Origin: Bactrocera neohumeralis
Taxonomy: Eukaryota; Arthropoda; Insecta; Diptera; Tephritidae
Assembly: GCF_024586455.1 (NCBI RefSeq)
Contig: NW_026089623.1
Coordinates: 3,283,367 to 3,347,366, forward strand
DNA: 64,000 bases
Reading direction: 5' to 3'
Shown here: piece after piece, positions 11,917 through 23,624 of the stretch
How positions within the stretch are numbered: the stretch's first letter is position 1
How the letters are laid out: every line of letters begins with the position of its first letter
Translations under genes and position numbers: made by a program
The notes under the pieces: model-generated
Told to the model about the DNA's origin: nothing
The model's database searches: none
The model's input: the letters and a program-made list of their open reading frames with translations, nothing else

Positions 11917-13411
11917 CTATATAATAAATATACAATTATTTATAAAAAAAAAAATAATAATTTTTTTTATTAGTACATTTTAACTGAGTATTCCAAAGTA
12001 CGAGAGATTTGTAGTAAATTACGTTACTATAAAAATTTTAAGAATGAAATTGTAATGTAGCAAACGCGCACACCTAGTTACTAATGCCAACTAAACTTTC
12101 ATTTTGAAGCCCTGCAGGAACTATTACCAGGTAGTTGGTTTATCAATTTTGTCTACCTTTATTTGTCAATTGTTACTACATATCTGCCATTTTGTTTTGT
12201 ACTTCTGTATACTCAAAATACAAGCCATTTAACACTTTGGTATTGTTCTTGCTGGGTGTGCGAATATATGCGATGTTCAATACAGGGTTGCAAAGAATGA
12301 AAATACTAGGTTAGAAGTACAACGGCAGTTATACATATGTGTAAAAGAACAATTGCATGGAGAAAACTGATAATATTCTTATATGAATGTTCTAATATTT
12401 ATAATTTTTCGTTTGAACAAATAACTTCAGATGTCTAAAATTTTATATTTGAATTAAATAAAAATTTCATGTTAGGATATTCAGTGAACGAAGAATTTCT
12501 TTGTATATATGTAAATCAATGCTCAATATGGATACATTCTGATCGACCCAATATATATGAAAGATATGATCTCCGAGGCGTTGACATTCAAATTGCCGAC
12601 ATCAATAATTATTCACTTCGGAAGTTTTCTTTTTCATGTATTGAATTTTACGATTTTCTTTATGCTACTCTTCCTACAAACACTATCAATGCGCAAAACA
12701 CCAACACGGCAACCAAATATTAAACATTATATGTCCAATTTTACTTGAAAACGGGTGATTTTTATCTAATCATAACAATGAAAACTATTTGGACACAAAA
12801 CACAATATTTTTATAATTATTAGTCAATTTTATACTAACATTTTCTGAAATTAGTTTGGCACTTTTTACACACGTGCTGAATAGGCTTCGTAAAAACCAA
12901 GCGAAAGGCTCCATCTTGCCGAATTCTGAGTCATTTGCCAATCGAAAAGTTCGTTTAGTTTACACCTGTTATAAGGTTGGCAATGATGAACTCAACGAAA
13001 TAGACATATTCTATTACTACTAAAAATCAGAGCAAGTTTAAAAATGATTCAAAGTGATATATACATATTAATATAAGTACTATGATCCGGTGAAACTTGC
13101 AACTTAGTGCACATAGAAATGTACACATATATAAAAAATTAAATTTTATTATTATTATTTTTATTATGTATATTAATATTGGTATGTAATATAGTTCCGT
13201 CAAGGCAAATTTGAGAATGAAAAGGTGCCACCAGGGAATTCACCTCACGAGAAAGAATCGCCATCGCCAAATATTAATATTGCTTTGATTTTTAGCTGAA
13301 AGGAATCTGTAAAACTATAGCTTAGTGAACATTTTAAATAAAAGGCGTATTTTGTTTGACCAGCAAAAAAAAACTATTAGCTTATTTTGTATGGAAGACT
13401 TGCCATGGGAT
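11917..13411. other. eIF4A first intron and upstream flank
   Basis: AT-rich, with no recognisable gene or repeat. ORFs at 12469-12748 have no features of a protein family. Confidence 0.35.
12840..12908 (-). promoter_or_regulatory. eIF4A: Candidate eIF4A 5' UTR exon and transcription start
   Basis: The second coding exon starts at 11916 with the G of the initiator ATG, so an upstream exon must end in AT. The best candidate ends at 12840 (AGAAAAT followed by GTTAGT). Splicing would give AAAATGGATGAT, a good start context. About 65 nt upstream on the minus strand, CCTTTCGC resembles the TCT initiator typical of translation-apparatus genes in flies. This is inference; no transcript was seen. Confidence 0.4.
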
Positions 13412-14423
13412 TCCGTACTGTGATACAGTCTCAAGTCTCTAAATTTGAGATTTTAATAGCGCGATTCTGTAACCAGTCTCTATTTGAGACATTTTGAGGT
13501 AAAATCTCAATTTGTGACTAGTTACTATTCACTAAACAGTCTCTAGCGTTATACCATGTTCAGACCGAAAATTTCTAAGATTAGATTACATTTAAGCATT
13601 TCATAACCCAACATTGTTCTTACTGCCGTTGAAAAGATTAAAAACAGCTGTTTTTGCCATTCAAGAATTTACATCACTCAATATTTATCAAAAGAAATCA
13701 TTGTTATATAGTTTTTTGTAATAAAAGCCGTATTCTTTTAAATATTTTCCATATAATGGAAATAATGGACACATTTTTTCATTTGGGAAGTCGATTTTCG
13801 GCAGAAATTAGATTCATTGCTCTAATAAAAATTTGTTTGTTTACATTTTTTTCCTTTTTGTAGTGTCTAAACCAGCTGTGATAATATAATAGATTTCCAA
13901 TGCTGCCAAGTAGATGCCGTAAAATTAGAGTCGCACAGAGAGATTTAGCGTGGATCAGTTTCAAATCACTCCAATGAAGTGATTTTGAACTGTCATTTTT
14001 GTATGGCGAAATCTTGATAAATTTATAAGATTAGTGGGATAAACCACTCAACAGCCGAAATCGTGTGATTAAGTGTCGGTCTGAACATGGTATTAGTCTC
14101 AAAATATTGACTCAAACTTGAGACCTAGTAATTAGCAGGTCACAAAACCAAAATGAACTCTTGTCTGCCATTGTTAATATACTGAATAGAGATCATTACA
14201 GATATTAATCGATTGTAGTTATTTGCTATTTTGTAAAATAAATCAATTTAACATAAATTTCGTAAATATTATGAAACAAAGTCAACATATATTTTTACTT
14301 TTATTGATAATTATGTTTTTTGACTATGTTATAGAAAATTTAATATTTGTTATCGACATATTTATTTTCATTCAAGTTTAAAAACGTCTCTGAATAATGA
14401 AATGTAATAGATTTTGTGACTGT
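13412..14423 (+). repeat. MITE family M, copy 2, with an inverted fragment in front
   Basis: 13412-13451 is an inverted fragment of the family's right end. Copy 2 starts at about 13459 (GCGCGATTCTGTAACCAG) and is interrupted by a Harbinger-type MITE at 13553-14092. It resumes at 14096 and is truncated at about 14423. The intact family member is at 39756-40298. Confidence 0.7.
13553..14092 (+). mobile_element. 540-bp MITE with TTA target duplication (PIF/Harbinger type)
   Basis: Inverted termini TACCATGTTCAGACCGA (17 bp, perfect) are flanked by TTA at 13550-13552 and 14093-14095. The uninterrupted host MITE at 39756-40298 has a single TTA at the same place (CTCTAGCGTTAGTCTC), so the empty site is visible. 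TTA duplications are characteristic of PIF/Harbinger. No ORF of interest. Confidence 0.85.
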
Positions 14424-14438
14424 CACCAGAGAACGTAT

Positions 14439-15122
14439 AAGTTTGCGATTACATGAAGCAACTTTAGTTGCTAATTCTCGGGCGATTCTCTTTTGCTGTC
14501 GCCCATTACCTTCACACGAGCAACTTGTGTTGCGCAACTCTGCTCGAGTTTTTTCTCATTCTCTTTCACTTTACTTTAACCCATTGTCTACTCTTTACTT
14601 TAACCCATTGTCGTTTCTTTTTCCTTATAGGTATTTGGGCCACTCTATCACATATATTAATCAGCTCTGTCAATTAAGAAATACATTTTATTTATTAAAA
14701 CAAAGATATATCACCCTTTTTACTATCGTCTGAATCAATTTGTATGGCTTCCTCCATACATTTCACAATATCTTTAATTAATTCGATTTTTTCGTCATAC
14801 TCCATTTTCTAAAATATTTATATTATATTATGTAATGTATATTTGTATACATATTTGCAAATTACTTACCAAAAGATGAAATTAAATTTTTTAAATATAT
14901 TCAAAATATTAATTTCAAAAAAATATACGCAAATGCAACTATGTACTACGAAAGAAAGAACACGAATGCCGAAAAACGTCGCAGCGAACTGCTACGAATA
15001 AGAACACAAAGCGAGTTGCTGAACACTGGAAACTCGGCGCGATTCCCCTCTCCTCGTCGCCCCCTCGCCTATAAACCAAGAGTTGCCGCAACAAAAGTTG
15101 CTTCGTGTGATAAGACTCTTAT
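14439..15122 (+). mobile_element. ~685-bp MITE with ~34-bp TIRs ending in GAAGCAACTTTNGTTGC
   Basis: The left terminus (from TAAGTTTGCGATTAC at about 14439) and right terminus (reading TAAGAGTCTTATCAC on the other strand from about 15122) share GAAGCAACTTT-GTTGC. Its flanks, AGAGAACGTA and TATAGAGAAGGTT, are adjacent apart from a few bases in the inverted relative at 23615-23640, so the insertion is clear. The target duplication is TA or uncertain. Confidence 0.6.
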
Positions 15123-16019
15123 ATAGAGAAGGTTCAACTACGGACAAGCGTGTAAACTGTCAAGAGCCATGAATTTTCTATTAGTGGATTTCACCACTTT
15201 TGGCTCGGCAGGAGAAATTTTAACAGAAATGAGTGAACAAAGCTGAGCATTCAATGAAAATTATTCTCATGAAATATACATTGCTATTACAAACGTATTT
15301 TGGGCGTTTGGCATATATTTTTATACGTTTACAAGCAATCATATTGATATGAATATCATTTTGCCAATTTTGGCACGATTCCGATTACTTTGGCGGAGGT
15401 GTAAAAAAACCGAATTTCCGTATAAATGGGGTATGTACGGATAGGGGAGCTTCTCCAGAGGAGGAATATCCAAAAATAATGTAAAAATTACTAATATTTT
15501 TTAAAATATTCACGATTAAAATTTCAAAAATTTGCACTAAGAAAACATGTTATTTCTCTATGTTTCACAAAATTTTTTCACATTTTTTTCTTTGTATATT
15601 TAAGTACACACTCTAAGCTTTGAAATAAGCTTACATTTCACTTTTATTTTGCTATATTTTACCTAAATTTATTAATTTAAAAATCACTTAGCACACTCAT
15701 CGTTGAAAAGGTTAGATTGTTTACAATTATGAGGAAAACGAGTCTTGCCACATCTTAAACAGTAAATATATAGGATTTTTAACAATTTCTCTTTGTTTGT
15801 TTTATTGCGTGATTTTTTTTTCTATATTAACTATAAAAAAATACTTTCTACATACTGTATGTATATGTGTAATACGTTATTTATGTGACTGAAGTAATAT
15901 CGCGTAGTACTCCTTTCTGCGTTGTCGGCCTTTGGCCGTGCTCTAAAAAAATAACCCTGGCCGAGCGAATACCAGGGGTGACTGAAGTACTATCGCGTAG
16001 TACTCCTTTCTGCGTTAAA

Positions 16020-17340
16020 AATAAAAATATATATTGACTTTTTGTTATAAAGTGGTGAAAGTGGTTATATTCTTTGGTTATTGTGCACTCATATTCAAAC
16101 AAAATTTAAGTTTTCGTTATAAAATTGATAAATTTTGATTATTATTTCTGTCAGCGATTTCCATTTATATTTTATATAAAGTGGTTATATTTTACGGTTA
16201 TCATGCACTCATATTGAAACAAAATTTGAGTTTTGTATATAAAGTAGTTATATTTTTTGGTTATTATGCACTCAAACTCATATTTTAAATATAATAATAT
16301 ATATATCGTCACCTAAAATTCAAACCAATGAATCATAAAAAATAAATGGAAATCGCTGACAGATATAATAACCAAAAAATATAACTACTTTATATCCAAA
16401 ACTCAAATTTTGTTTCAATATGAGTGCATGATAACCGTAAAATATAACCACTTTATATCCAAAACTCATATTTTAAATATAATAATATATATATCGTCAC
16501 CTAAAATACAAACCAATGTATCATAAAAAATAAATTGAAATCGCTGACAGATATAATAACCAAAAAATATAACTACTTTATATCCAAAACTCAAATTTGG
16601 TTTCAATATGAGTGCATGATAACCAAAAAATATAACCACTTTATATCCAATATTCAAACAAAATTTAAGTTTTCGTTATAAAATTTATACATTTTGGTTA
16701 TTATATCTGTCAGCGATTTCAATTTATTTTTTATGATACATTGGGGGTATTCTCTTGCTCTTGCAAGACCCGGTGCACGGTGCAAGAATTGCAGATTTAC
16801 AACGGCACAACAACAAACACACGCAGAAAAATATTTGCAAGGGCTGTAAATTATGTCAGACCAAAACCTATGTATATTTGCGTGCAATGCCACGCAAAAA
16901 TATAATTGCAACCCTGTTTTAGTTGCCATTTTACATAAAGACATATTACGTCGTTAAATTGTTGAGGAAGATAAGTTTTAAATGGATTTTATTATTTCTA
17001 TTTAAATTTTAAAGATTTGTTACAGTTTTTTTTCTTAAAAATGTATGCAGAAGGTGCGCCAATTCACAATAGCCGCGCTTAATAGTCATTCACAACAAAT
17101 TGACCGAATTAGCCATTCATATATCACTAGATTCTGCAATGGGTGCTCTCGTGCTCTTGTATATTTCGGTATAGTATTTTTGCAATCTGCAATCTTGCAA
17201 GAGCAAGAGAATACCCCTATTGGTTTGTATTTTAGGTGACGTTATATACATTATTATATTTAAAATATGAGTTTTGGATATAAACTGGTTATATTTTACG
17301 GTTATCATGCACTCATATTGAAACAAAATTTGAGTTTTCG
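16020..17340 (+). repeat. AT-rich element built from inverted and direct repeat units
   Basis: Units containing TATAACCACTTTATATCC and CAATATGAGTGCATGATAAC recur in both orientations (about 16050, 16190, 16380, 16430, 16560, 16620, 17280), so the region can fold back on itself. It is inserted in TIR element B and hosts a small MITE at 16743-17218. No coding potential. Confidence 0.65.
16743..17218 (+). mobile_element. 476-bp MITE with TATTCTCTTGCTCTTGCAAG termini and ATT target duplication
   Basis: Inverted termini TATTCTCTTGCTCTTGCAAG (preceded by GGGGG or AGGGG) are flanked by ATT at 16740-16742 and 17219-17221. The nearby unit at about 16500-16540, read on the other strand, shows the empty site (GATACATTGGTTTG). 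A shorter relative is at 36154-36420 with AAT duplications. Confidence 0.8.
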
Positions 17341-17914
17341 TACTGTACTGTAACCTTACACTTTATTACGTAACATTATTATATATGTAATATTACTTAT
17401 ACATATGTTATAATATTAGTAATACATGTATATAATATTACTTATTTGCTTAATAAATTTAAAAAAGAAAATATCCATATGCATGAATAGAGGAATTTTT
17501 GCGAAAAAGAGGAATTTCAGCGAATTGTCTTGTCATCACATGGCAGCGCTCCATTTCTTCGTAATTTTTGGTAAACAAATGAGGTTCAAACGAGTGTAAA
17601 ATGTAATTTTTAAAATAAAGATTTTTTAAATAAAAAAACTGCTAAGAGTGTAAAATGTGGATTTATTTAAAAGATTATAGTGTAATTTAATTAATTTGAA
17701 GAGAAAAATGTAAATAAAGTGGGTTTAACGTGGTGAAATAGCTTCTTGAAATGTTCGAATTTTGCGAATTTTTGAACTTTAAGGTCGAATATCTCGTAAA
17801 CTAAGCGTTTGCGGTACCTATAACCGTATATATTTTTTAATCAGGAAGACTTCCTCTTTCCAACGGTACTTTCAAATCGCGGCGCCTAAGAAATCGGAAT
17901 TGTGCCCCAATTTT

Positions 17915-19194
17915 TGAGAATTCGAGTAAAATTGATAATATTTTTATTAAATTATGCTATTTTAATGTCCAAATAATATGTACGTAACTACAAATCAATT
18001 TCAAATCAAGATATTATCATTTATCAATAAGATTATATGCGCGAGTTACATATATACATAAATAACCCAACAACAAACAGTAAAACTGATAAATTTGCTG
18101 AATTTATTAATGAAATAAATAGAACAACCGGAAATCAATAAAATACCATTTCCTTTGCTATTGCAAAAATCAACTTAAGTGATACAAAAAAAAATCACTT
18201 TGTTAATAATATTTCCGAGAATCTGAATAAACTATTAAGTTATGAGGTTATTACCTTAGTAAGCATTTAAGTAAATCTGATTTATAAGCAAACACTTACT
18301 TACTTGCATATCATATGTATGTAATAAGTATAATAAGTATTTATGATTTGTAAGCAATAATTTATTGCAATAGTAACTCAAATGATTACACAGGCCAACA
18401 CACAATTTGATTCTTTGAATTTATCAACTGATTCTAGTTAATTTGGGTGCGCTGAATTCAAATCTGTAATCAGTTTGTCTCTATCAGCTCTAGTTTTCAT
18501 GATATAGCTTTTTTATACCCTCCACTGAACTTATGACCTGAGATATGTACATACACACATATGTATGTATGTGCGTATGACATTCTCACACAAATAATAC
18601 ATGCGTACACATGTAAATATGTCGCTCCCAAAAACTACAAACATTCTTCTGCAAAAACAACAATCGTCTCAAACATCAATACATACTTATATGCTTACAC
18701 ATGTAAATATGTGCGAATGACATTCCCACACAAACAATGCATACACAACATACATACTTACATGCGTTCACATAGGGATATGTCACCCGCAAAAATTACA
18801 AATATTGTTCTACAAAAAACAACAAGCATCAGAAACCAATATGGCAGCCAAATTGCCGACGTCAAAATTTATAGTAAATTTCCCAACAACAAAATTTTCA
18901 TTCATGAACGCAAACGTACTTTCAAAAAGCATATTCGATTCATTCATAAAAGCAGACGCCATTACATCTCCCCGAGCATGCCTTGCCTACAACCGTCTTT
19001 TCGCGACGATTTCAAAAGCTAAAAATCATAAATTGAATATATTTCTGAAATGTATGGGAAGGAAAAAGTGACAACCTCGGAAATATAAGTATTAAAAAAT
19101 ATTAGAATAAAATAGACAACATAGTTTATTTGTCGAATTTCAAGTCTAGAAATTTTTCAAAGAAAATATTCAATATTCTTCTGATTTTTGTGTA
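17915..19194. other. AT-rich intergenic region with a tandem duplication of ~145 bp
   Basis: 18574-18690 and 18715-18840 are imperfect direct copies (CGTATGACATTCTCACACAA against CGAATGACATTCCCACACAA, followed by similar ACATGTAAATATGTC and CTACAAAxATT stretches). The ORF at 18561-19022 spans this and has no recognisable domain. Nothing else was identified. Confidence 0.45.
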
Positions 19195-19441
19195 CAGTCA
19201 ATCCCGGTTATGTAGTACTCCGCTTAAGTGAAAATCAAATTTCTCCCTCATCACTCTTAACAGCCTATATTATATCTTGCTGCATCTCACGATTTGTTTT
19301 TTTTGAAATACCTAGAAATTACTGTTTTAAGTACGACTCATTCAAGTATCCGCACTCACTTATGTACCATTTTATATTTTTATTTTTAACTAACTACAAA
19401 TATCTGTATCTTTAAATGTGGCACATAACCAGTATTGACTG
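19195..19441 (+). mobile_element. 247-bp Tigger/pogo-type MITE
   Basis: Inverted ends CAGTCAATCCCGGTTATG and CAGTCAATACTGGTTATG (read from the right) are flanked by TA at 19193-19194 and 19442-19443. CAGT ends with TA duplication are characteristic of pogo/Tigger elements. It has no ORF. Confidence 0.8.
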
Positions 19442-19443
19442 TA

Positions 19444-20257
19444 TTTGTCAAGGAATGTAAAAAATATTTTGAAATTCTGAAATATTTTTACGCAGCTGCG
19501 TCGATATGTATGCAAGCTCACACACAAACATACATATTTACGCTTGTTTGTAGGCGAAGCTGTACAGCGGCAAGGAAAGCGGTGACAATCGGCGGCCATT
19601 CGTTTATTTTTTTCGGCACAGCTTGGATTTTCTACCAACAACACAATGTTTGACTTTTTGATAAAACGTGAAGTTCGGCAATTGGTTGTCCGTGACAACG
19701 GAGTTTTTGTAAGAAACAATGGGTGTATATACTGTATTTACACACAAATTGGTGTGTAGACAAATTTACAAACATAATGCGAATGATTCTTTCAAATTTG
19801 TTTACGTGCACACAAAATTACATATGTACATATGTGAATATGTGAACATTATGCGTATGGTTTTATAAAATCTTTTTACATGCTTATGTGAATCTGTGCG
19901 ACGGCATGGTCTTTTAAACCGTTATCAGAACCTTTAATGCCCAAAGCAAACAAATACATAATGGTGTATATAACACTATATAATACCTTAACAAAACTTA
20001 TTAATTATAATTATATTAGTTATAATATTTAGGTAATTATACAAATATGATTAATGGAATTCATCATTACATACATAGGTCAAATTGCACATATGTATGT
20101 ACATGAATACTTATGTACTTTGATATCTAATATGTACATACATACTTATATCTTTCATGATGTCTATAAATGATATCCATAGTCGTTTGCGCATTGTAAA
20201 CACGCGAATCTGTAAGCATACATTTCTAAACATTGAAATTAGCATCACTTTTCTCAT
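19444..20257. other. AT-rich intergenic sequence
   Basis: Nothing beyond simple-sequence ATGTA-type repeats was seen. Confidence 0.3.
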
Positions 20258-20627
20258 TTAAGGTTAGGTTCCAGCTCTAAAGTAAATGCTGAAGAAATTA
20301 TTGATATTATTTCTTTTGTGTGAAATAGTAGTTAGCAAGAAATTTTGACATTTCATATCGCACCGTGAATGTTAAAAAGTAAAAGAAGAAGAGTGTGAAA
20401 AGTAATCAAACGTAAAAGATATTTGAAGAAAAACTAATAGAACGGAATAGAAATTTGAGCAGGAGTAATTGTGTATGTGTATAAAAAAGCAAAGAGTTAT
20501 TCAAACGTAAAAGATATTAGAGCAAAGCAATTGGTAAGTTTCCTTTTATGTATATTTAATTTATTTAAAAATATCATGATTAATGATTATTCTTTATTTT
20601 ACAGGTGGTCATTTTTAGAATTCATAA

Positions 20628-22094
20628 TGGAAGACGAGGAGTAGATTTTATATAATATTTTACCAAATTATAGTGTCTATACAAATGTATTTCTTATATT
20701 TTAGGTTAAATCTTATGATGTTGTTGAACTGTGGCGCGTTCATGACCATCATAGAGTCTGGAAAAACCTAATTAAAACGCAGGTGACCCTGTCATTGGGT
20801 GAGCCCTTATCTCAAGGCGAGGAATGAGAAGGGGAGGTTTTTCACCGACTTCAAAAACTTACGGAACGATCCAACTCGTTTCATCGAAAATTTTCGTATG
20901 CCACAGAGTGTATTTGATAAGCTTTGGGAAATACTGGAACCGAACTAGACCGAACGATTTCATTCCTACTAAAGCTAAGTTAGCAATTGTACTAGAGTAT
21001 GTTATAAAAAAAGGTACTATATTAGCACAAATAGGATTTAACCGCTATGATTTTTCTTTTTTTCAGGTACCTGGCTTCTGGAGATATACAACGCCATATG
21101 GCCCCCTGCTATCGTATTAGCAAGCAGCACTTTGGTAGAATCGTGTCCGATGTGTGTAAGGGAATATGCAGCGTATTGAAAAATGAAATTCCAGATTGGA
21201 CAGAACACTCGTTGTTGGAGATATCGAACTGCTTTCGAACACAATGGAATTTTCCGAACTGCGTCGGGACTATCGATGGCAAACACATAGCTGTCAAAGC
21301 CCCACCAAAATCTGGAAGCATATTTTATAATTACAACGTAAGTGAATACGTACATATACATATATGTAGATTATAATACCCTCGTGCGGTAGTTAATAAT
21401 TTTTATTAATATGCTTTTATTATAGGGATTCCATTCTATTGTGTTGATGGCCACATGTGATGCCAATTATAAATTCACATACGTGGATGTTGCTGCTTAC
21501 GGAAGCGAAGGAGACTCCAATATTATGAAGAATTCGAGATTTGGTATCAGCATACTTAATGACAGCTGCCAATTTCCGGCCGACGGCTTTATTGATGGCA
21601 AAAAAGTACCATACTTCATTGTAGGAGACGACGCATTTCCACTGCGTAAACGTATTATAAAGTCTTACAACAGCAAAAACCTTTCCAAAGAGGAACAAAT
21701 TTTCAATTACCGTTTAAGTAGAGCAAGACGGTGTACTGAAAACGCGTTTGGAGTTTTGAGTGCAAAATGGCTTTGCCTCAGAAAGGTATTATTTTGTCAT
21801 CCGGACCGGGCACGATCAATTGTTTCAGCATGCTGCCTGCTTCATAACTTCCTCATCAATAAATGTGGACAAACTTATAATCCTCCTATCTTCTGTGGAT
21901 TCGAGGGCATCGATGGATTCTGGGAATCAGGATAATGGGAGACTATACAACAACAAGAAGGCCCTTTAAATGATTTAGGTACCTACCGGGGAAGAGCATC
22001 AGATTATGGAAAATATGTACGAAATGTCTTAAAAGATTATGTAAATTCTACATCTGGATCTGTTGCATGGCAAAATAATGCAACATTTCTTTGA
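20628..22094 (+). pseudogene. PIF/Harbinger transposase (HARBI1-like, DDE_Tnp_4), lightly damaged
   Basis: This is the nuclease that would cut and paste the element. The catalytic part is spread over exons about 20776-20994, 21067-21337 and 21426-22094, with clean GT-AG introns (GTATGT...TTTCAG and GTAAGT...TTATAG). Visible: YLKARNEKGRFFTDF near the N-terminus, first catalytic D in VGTIDGKHIAVKAP, second D in VDVAAYGSEGDSN, and the E in RCTENAFGVLSAKW, followed by ACCLLHNFL. Damage: a TAG with frame change after WEILEPN (about 20944), and an in-frame TAA at 21933-21935. The sequence after that stop stays open and ends in the expected C-terminal segment (SDYGKYVRNVLKDYVNS) at TGA 22092-22094. 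The start region near ATG 20628 is unclear. It could be a recently inactivated copy. Confidence 0.85.
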
Positions 22095-22257
22095 ATTTTT
22101 AAATATTTATGTTTATTTAAAAAACAATAATTGCTATCTATTTTATGTAAACCATGTATATATGTTTTTTATAAAAAGAAGTTTGATGTTTCCAAATTTC
22201 GTGTTTATTTATTTCATAACTAATCAGAAGATAAGTGAGTATAAAAAGATATTTATT

Positions 22258-23190
22258 TTAATTTTTTGATTTAAGTTCATTAACATTCTGTAACAGCATA
22301 CTGTAAAATTCCATACACATATCATCACCAACTTACCGTGGAAGTTTATTCAACAACCACTCAAAACTAGCAAGAACTTGTGCATATGATGAGTTGTTCT
22401 TTGCTGCTACCAAATCTTCTTGCTTCCTTAAAATGTTGTTGAACCGATTCCATGCCTCGTCATTTTGGCTTCCGCGAAACGTACGACTACTTGTGGTGGG
22501 TGTTGGATTCTGCAAAATACACAAACAAGAAATAAAACATGCACATTATATACATCCATTTACATGCACATTATATACACTTACATAATCATATTGCGGA
22601 ACACTTAACACCTCCTCATTCGCTCTATTTATCGGGGAAGCTGAATCAAAATCTTCAAACGTTGGACTTGTGAAAGTTCTGCGAAAGCACAACAAAAATT
22701 TATGAAATTTTAAAATAATATATATAATATTTAATAGACTTACGTTCTTTTGTGTGATGTATTTGGTAAAAATGCCATTTCTTCAGCAAAATCCCAATCA
22801 ATCGCGTCTGAAAAAAAGGCTCCTCCAGCGTTTCTCCACCTGCGCTACCACTTTTATACTTGCGGGCCACTTTGGCGTGATAGCGACAGCTCTTCCGTAA
22901 GCTAATCCATCCAGCTTTGCACTCACTAACTATATAAACATAACAAATAAAATGAAGTTAAGAGATTCATAAAATTAAAATTTAATTTATATACACTTAC
23001 CAGTTTTGCCAACGGAATTGCTTATGTGCACCCAGGCCTGCTCCACAGCATTTTTATTTGAATGCATAACGTTTGTTTTGTCCCATATTTGGGGCCATTC
23101 TTCCACTGCTTTAATTAGTTCTCGTTTTTCACCCGCTGTGAAATTTTTTATCCTCTTTTGCCGCTTTGCAACAGGTGTTAAGTCATCCAT
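22258..23190 (-). pseudogene. Harbinger-associated Myb/SANT-like (MADF-type) DNA-binding protein, one frameshift
   Basis: Harbinger elements need a second protein with a Myb/SANT or MADF domain that recruits the transposase to DNA and the nucleus. Five exons can be joined: 23001-23190, 22744-22929, 22585-22678, 22337-22509 and 22258-22300, all with GT-AG borders. Exon 1 has KNFTAGEKRELIKAVEEWPQ and KNAVEQAWVHISNSVGKT; exon 2 continues CKAGWISLRKSCRYHAKVAR, completing the trihelix-like domain. Total length is 686 nt, one short of a whole number of codons. A run of seven T (about 22810-22816) in exon 2 needs one more base to keep FFSDAIDWDF open to the stop, giving 228 residues. It could be a true deletion or a homopolymer error. 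The C-terminal exon (FEWLLNKLPR) looks like the family's dimerisation tail. Confidence 0.8.
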
Positions 23191-23624
23191 TTCTAAGGAA
23201 TAAACGAAATAACATACAAAATTCAAATAAAACCACCAACTTACTTCTTCTTCCCACTCAATTTGCGTCAGAAATATATAGAAACTGTTATGTTTCTTCG
23301 CAAAACCAGTGTTGCCTATCCACAATTTATAAAATAAAAGTAGTAAATATACTTACTGAATTTCTTGAGAGCTGGATGTTGCCACAAGAAAATTTAACAT
23401 CAGAAACCTTCTTGATCATTTCATAAGCGTTTTTTTATATGAAGTGTTTGCTTTTCTTGAGAGCTGGAAACCCACCTTTAACAACGAAAATGCTCAATTC
23501 TGCTATTTTCGACCCCCTCATGTTAAATATTGGTGAAATCTGCTAATAATATTTTTGTGGTGAAATCCACTAATAGAAAACTCAACCCCTCCAAAAAGAG
23601 GAACGTTTTGACAATCGGCACACT

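Larger units (their letters stand above)
15372..17906 (+). mobile_element. TIR element copy B (GGCACGATTCCGATT family) with 8-bp target duplication
   Basis: The left end GGCACGATTCCGATT and right end AATCGGAATTGTGCC are inverted. Flanks CCAATTTT at 15364-15371 and 17907-17914 are identical. It is colinear with copy A (2137-7365). A ~1.3-kb palindromic AT-rich element (about 16020-17340) is nested within it. No transposase was seen. The 8-bp duplication fits hAT or P; the termini lack the usual CAG of hAT, so the superfamily is open. Confidence 0.75.
20261..23477 (+). mobile_element. PIF/Harbinger element, two-gene, with intact termini
   Basis: The left end AGGTTAGGTTCCAGCTCT and the right end AGGTGGGTTTCCAGCTCT (read inward) are inverted, flanked by TTA at 20258-20260 and 23478-23480. 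It is 3217 bp, a usual size for the superfamily. It carries a transposase gene on plus and a Myb/SANT-like gene on minus, converging. The right ~190 bp (TTCTTCGCAAAACCAG to the end) matches the right ends of MITEs at 48095-48613 and 49498-50007. Confidence 0.9.

Noticed and set aside
18561..19071. Overlapping ORFs as a host gene
   Set aside because: They start in a tandemly duplicated simple-sequence region, have no domain, no splice pattern and no similarity I can recognise.
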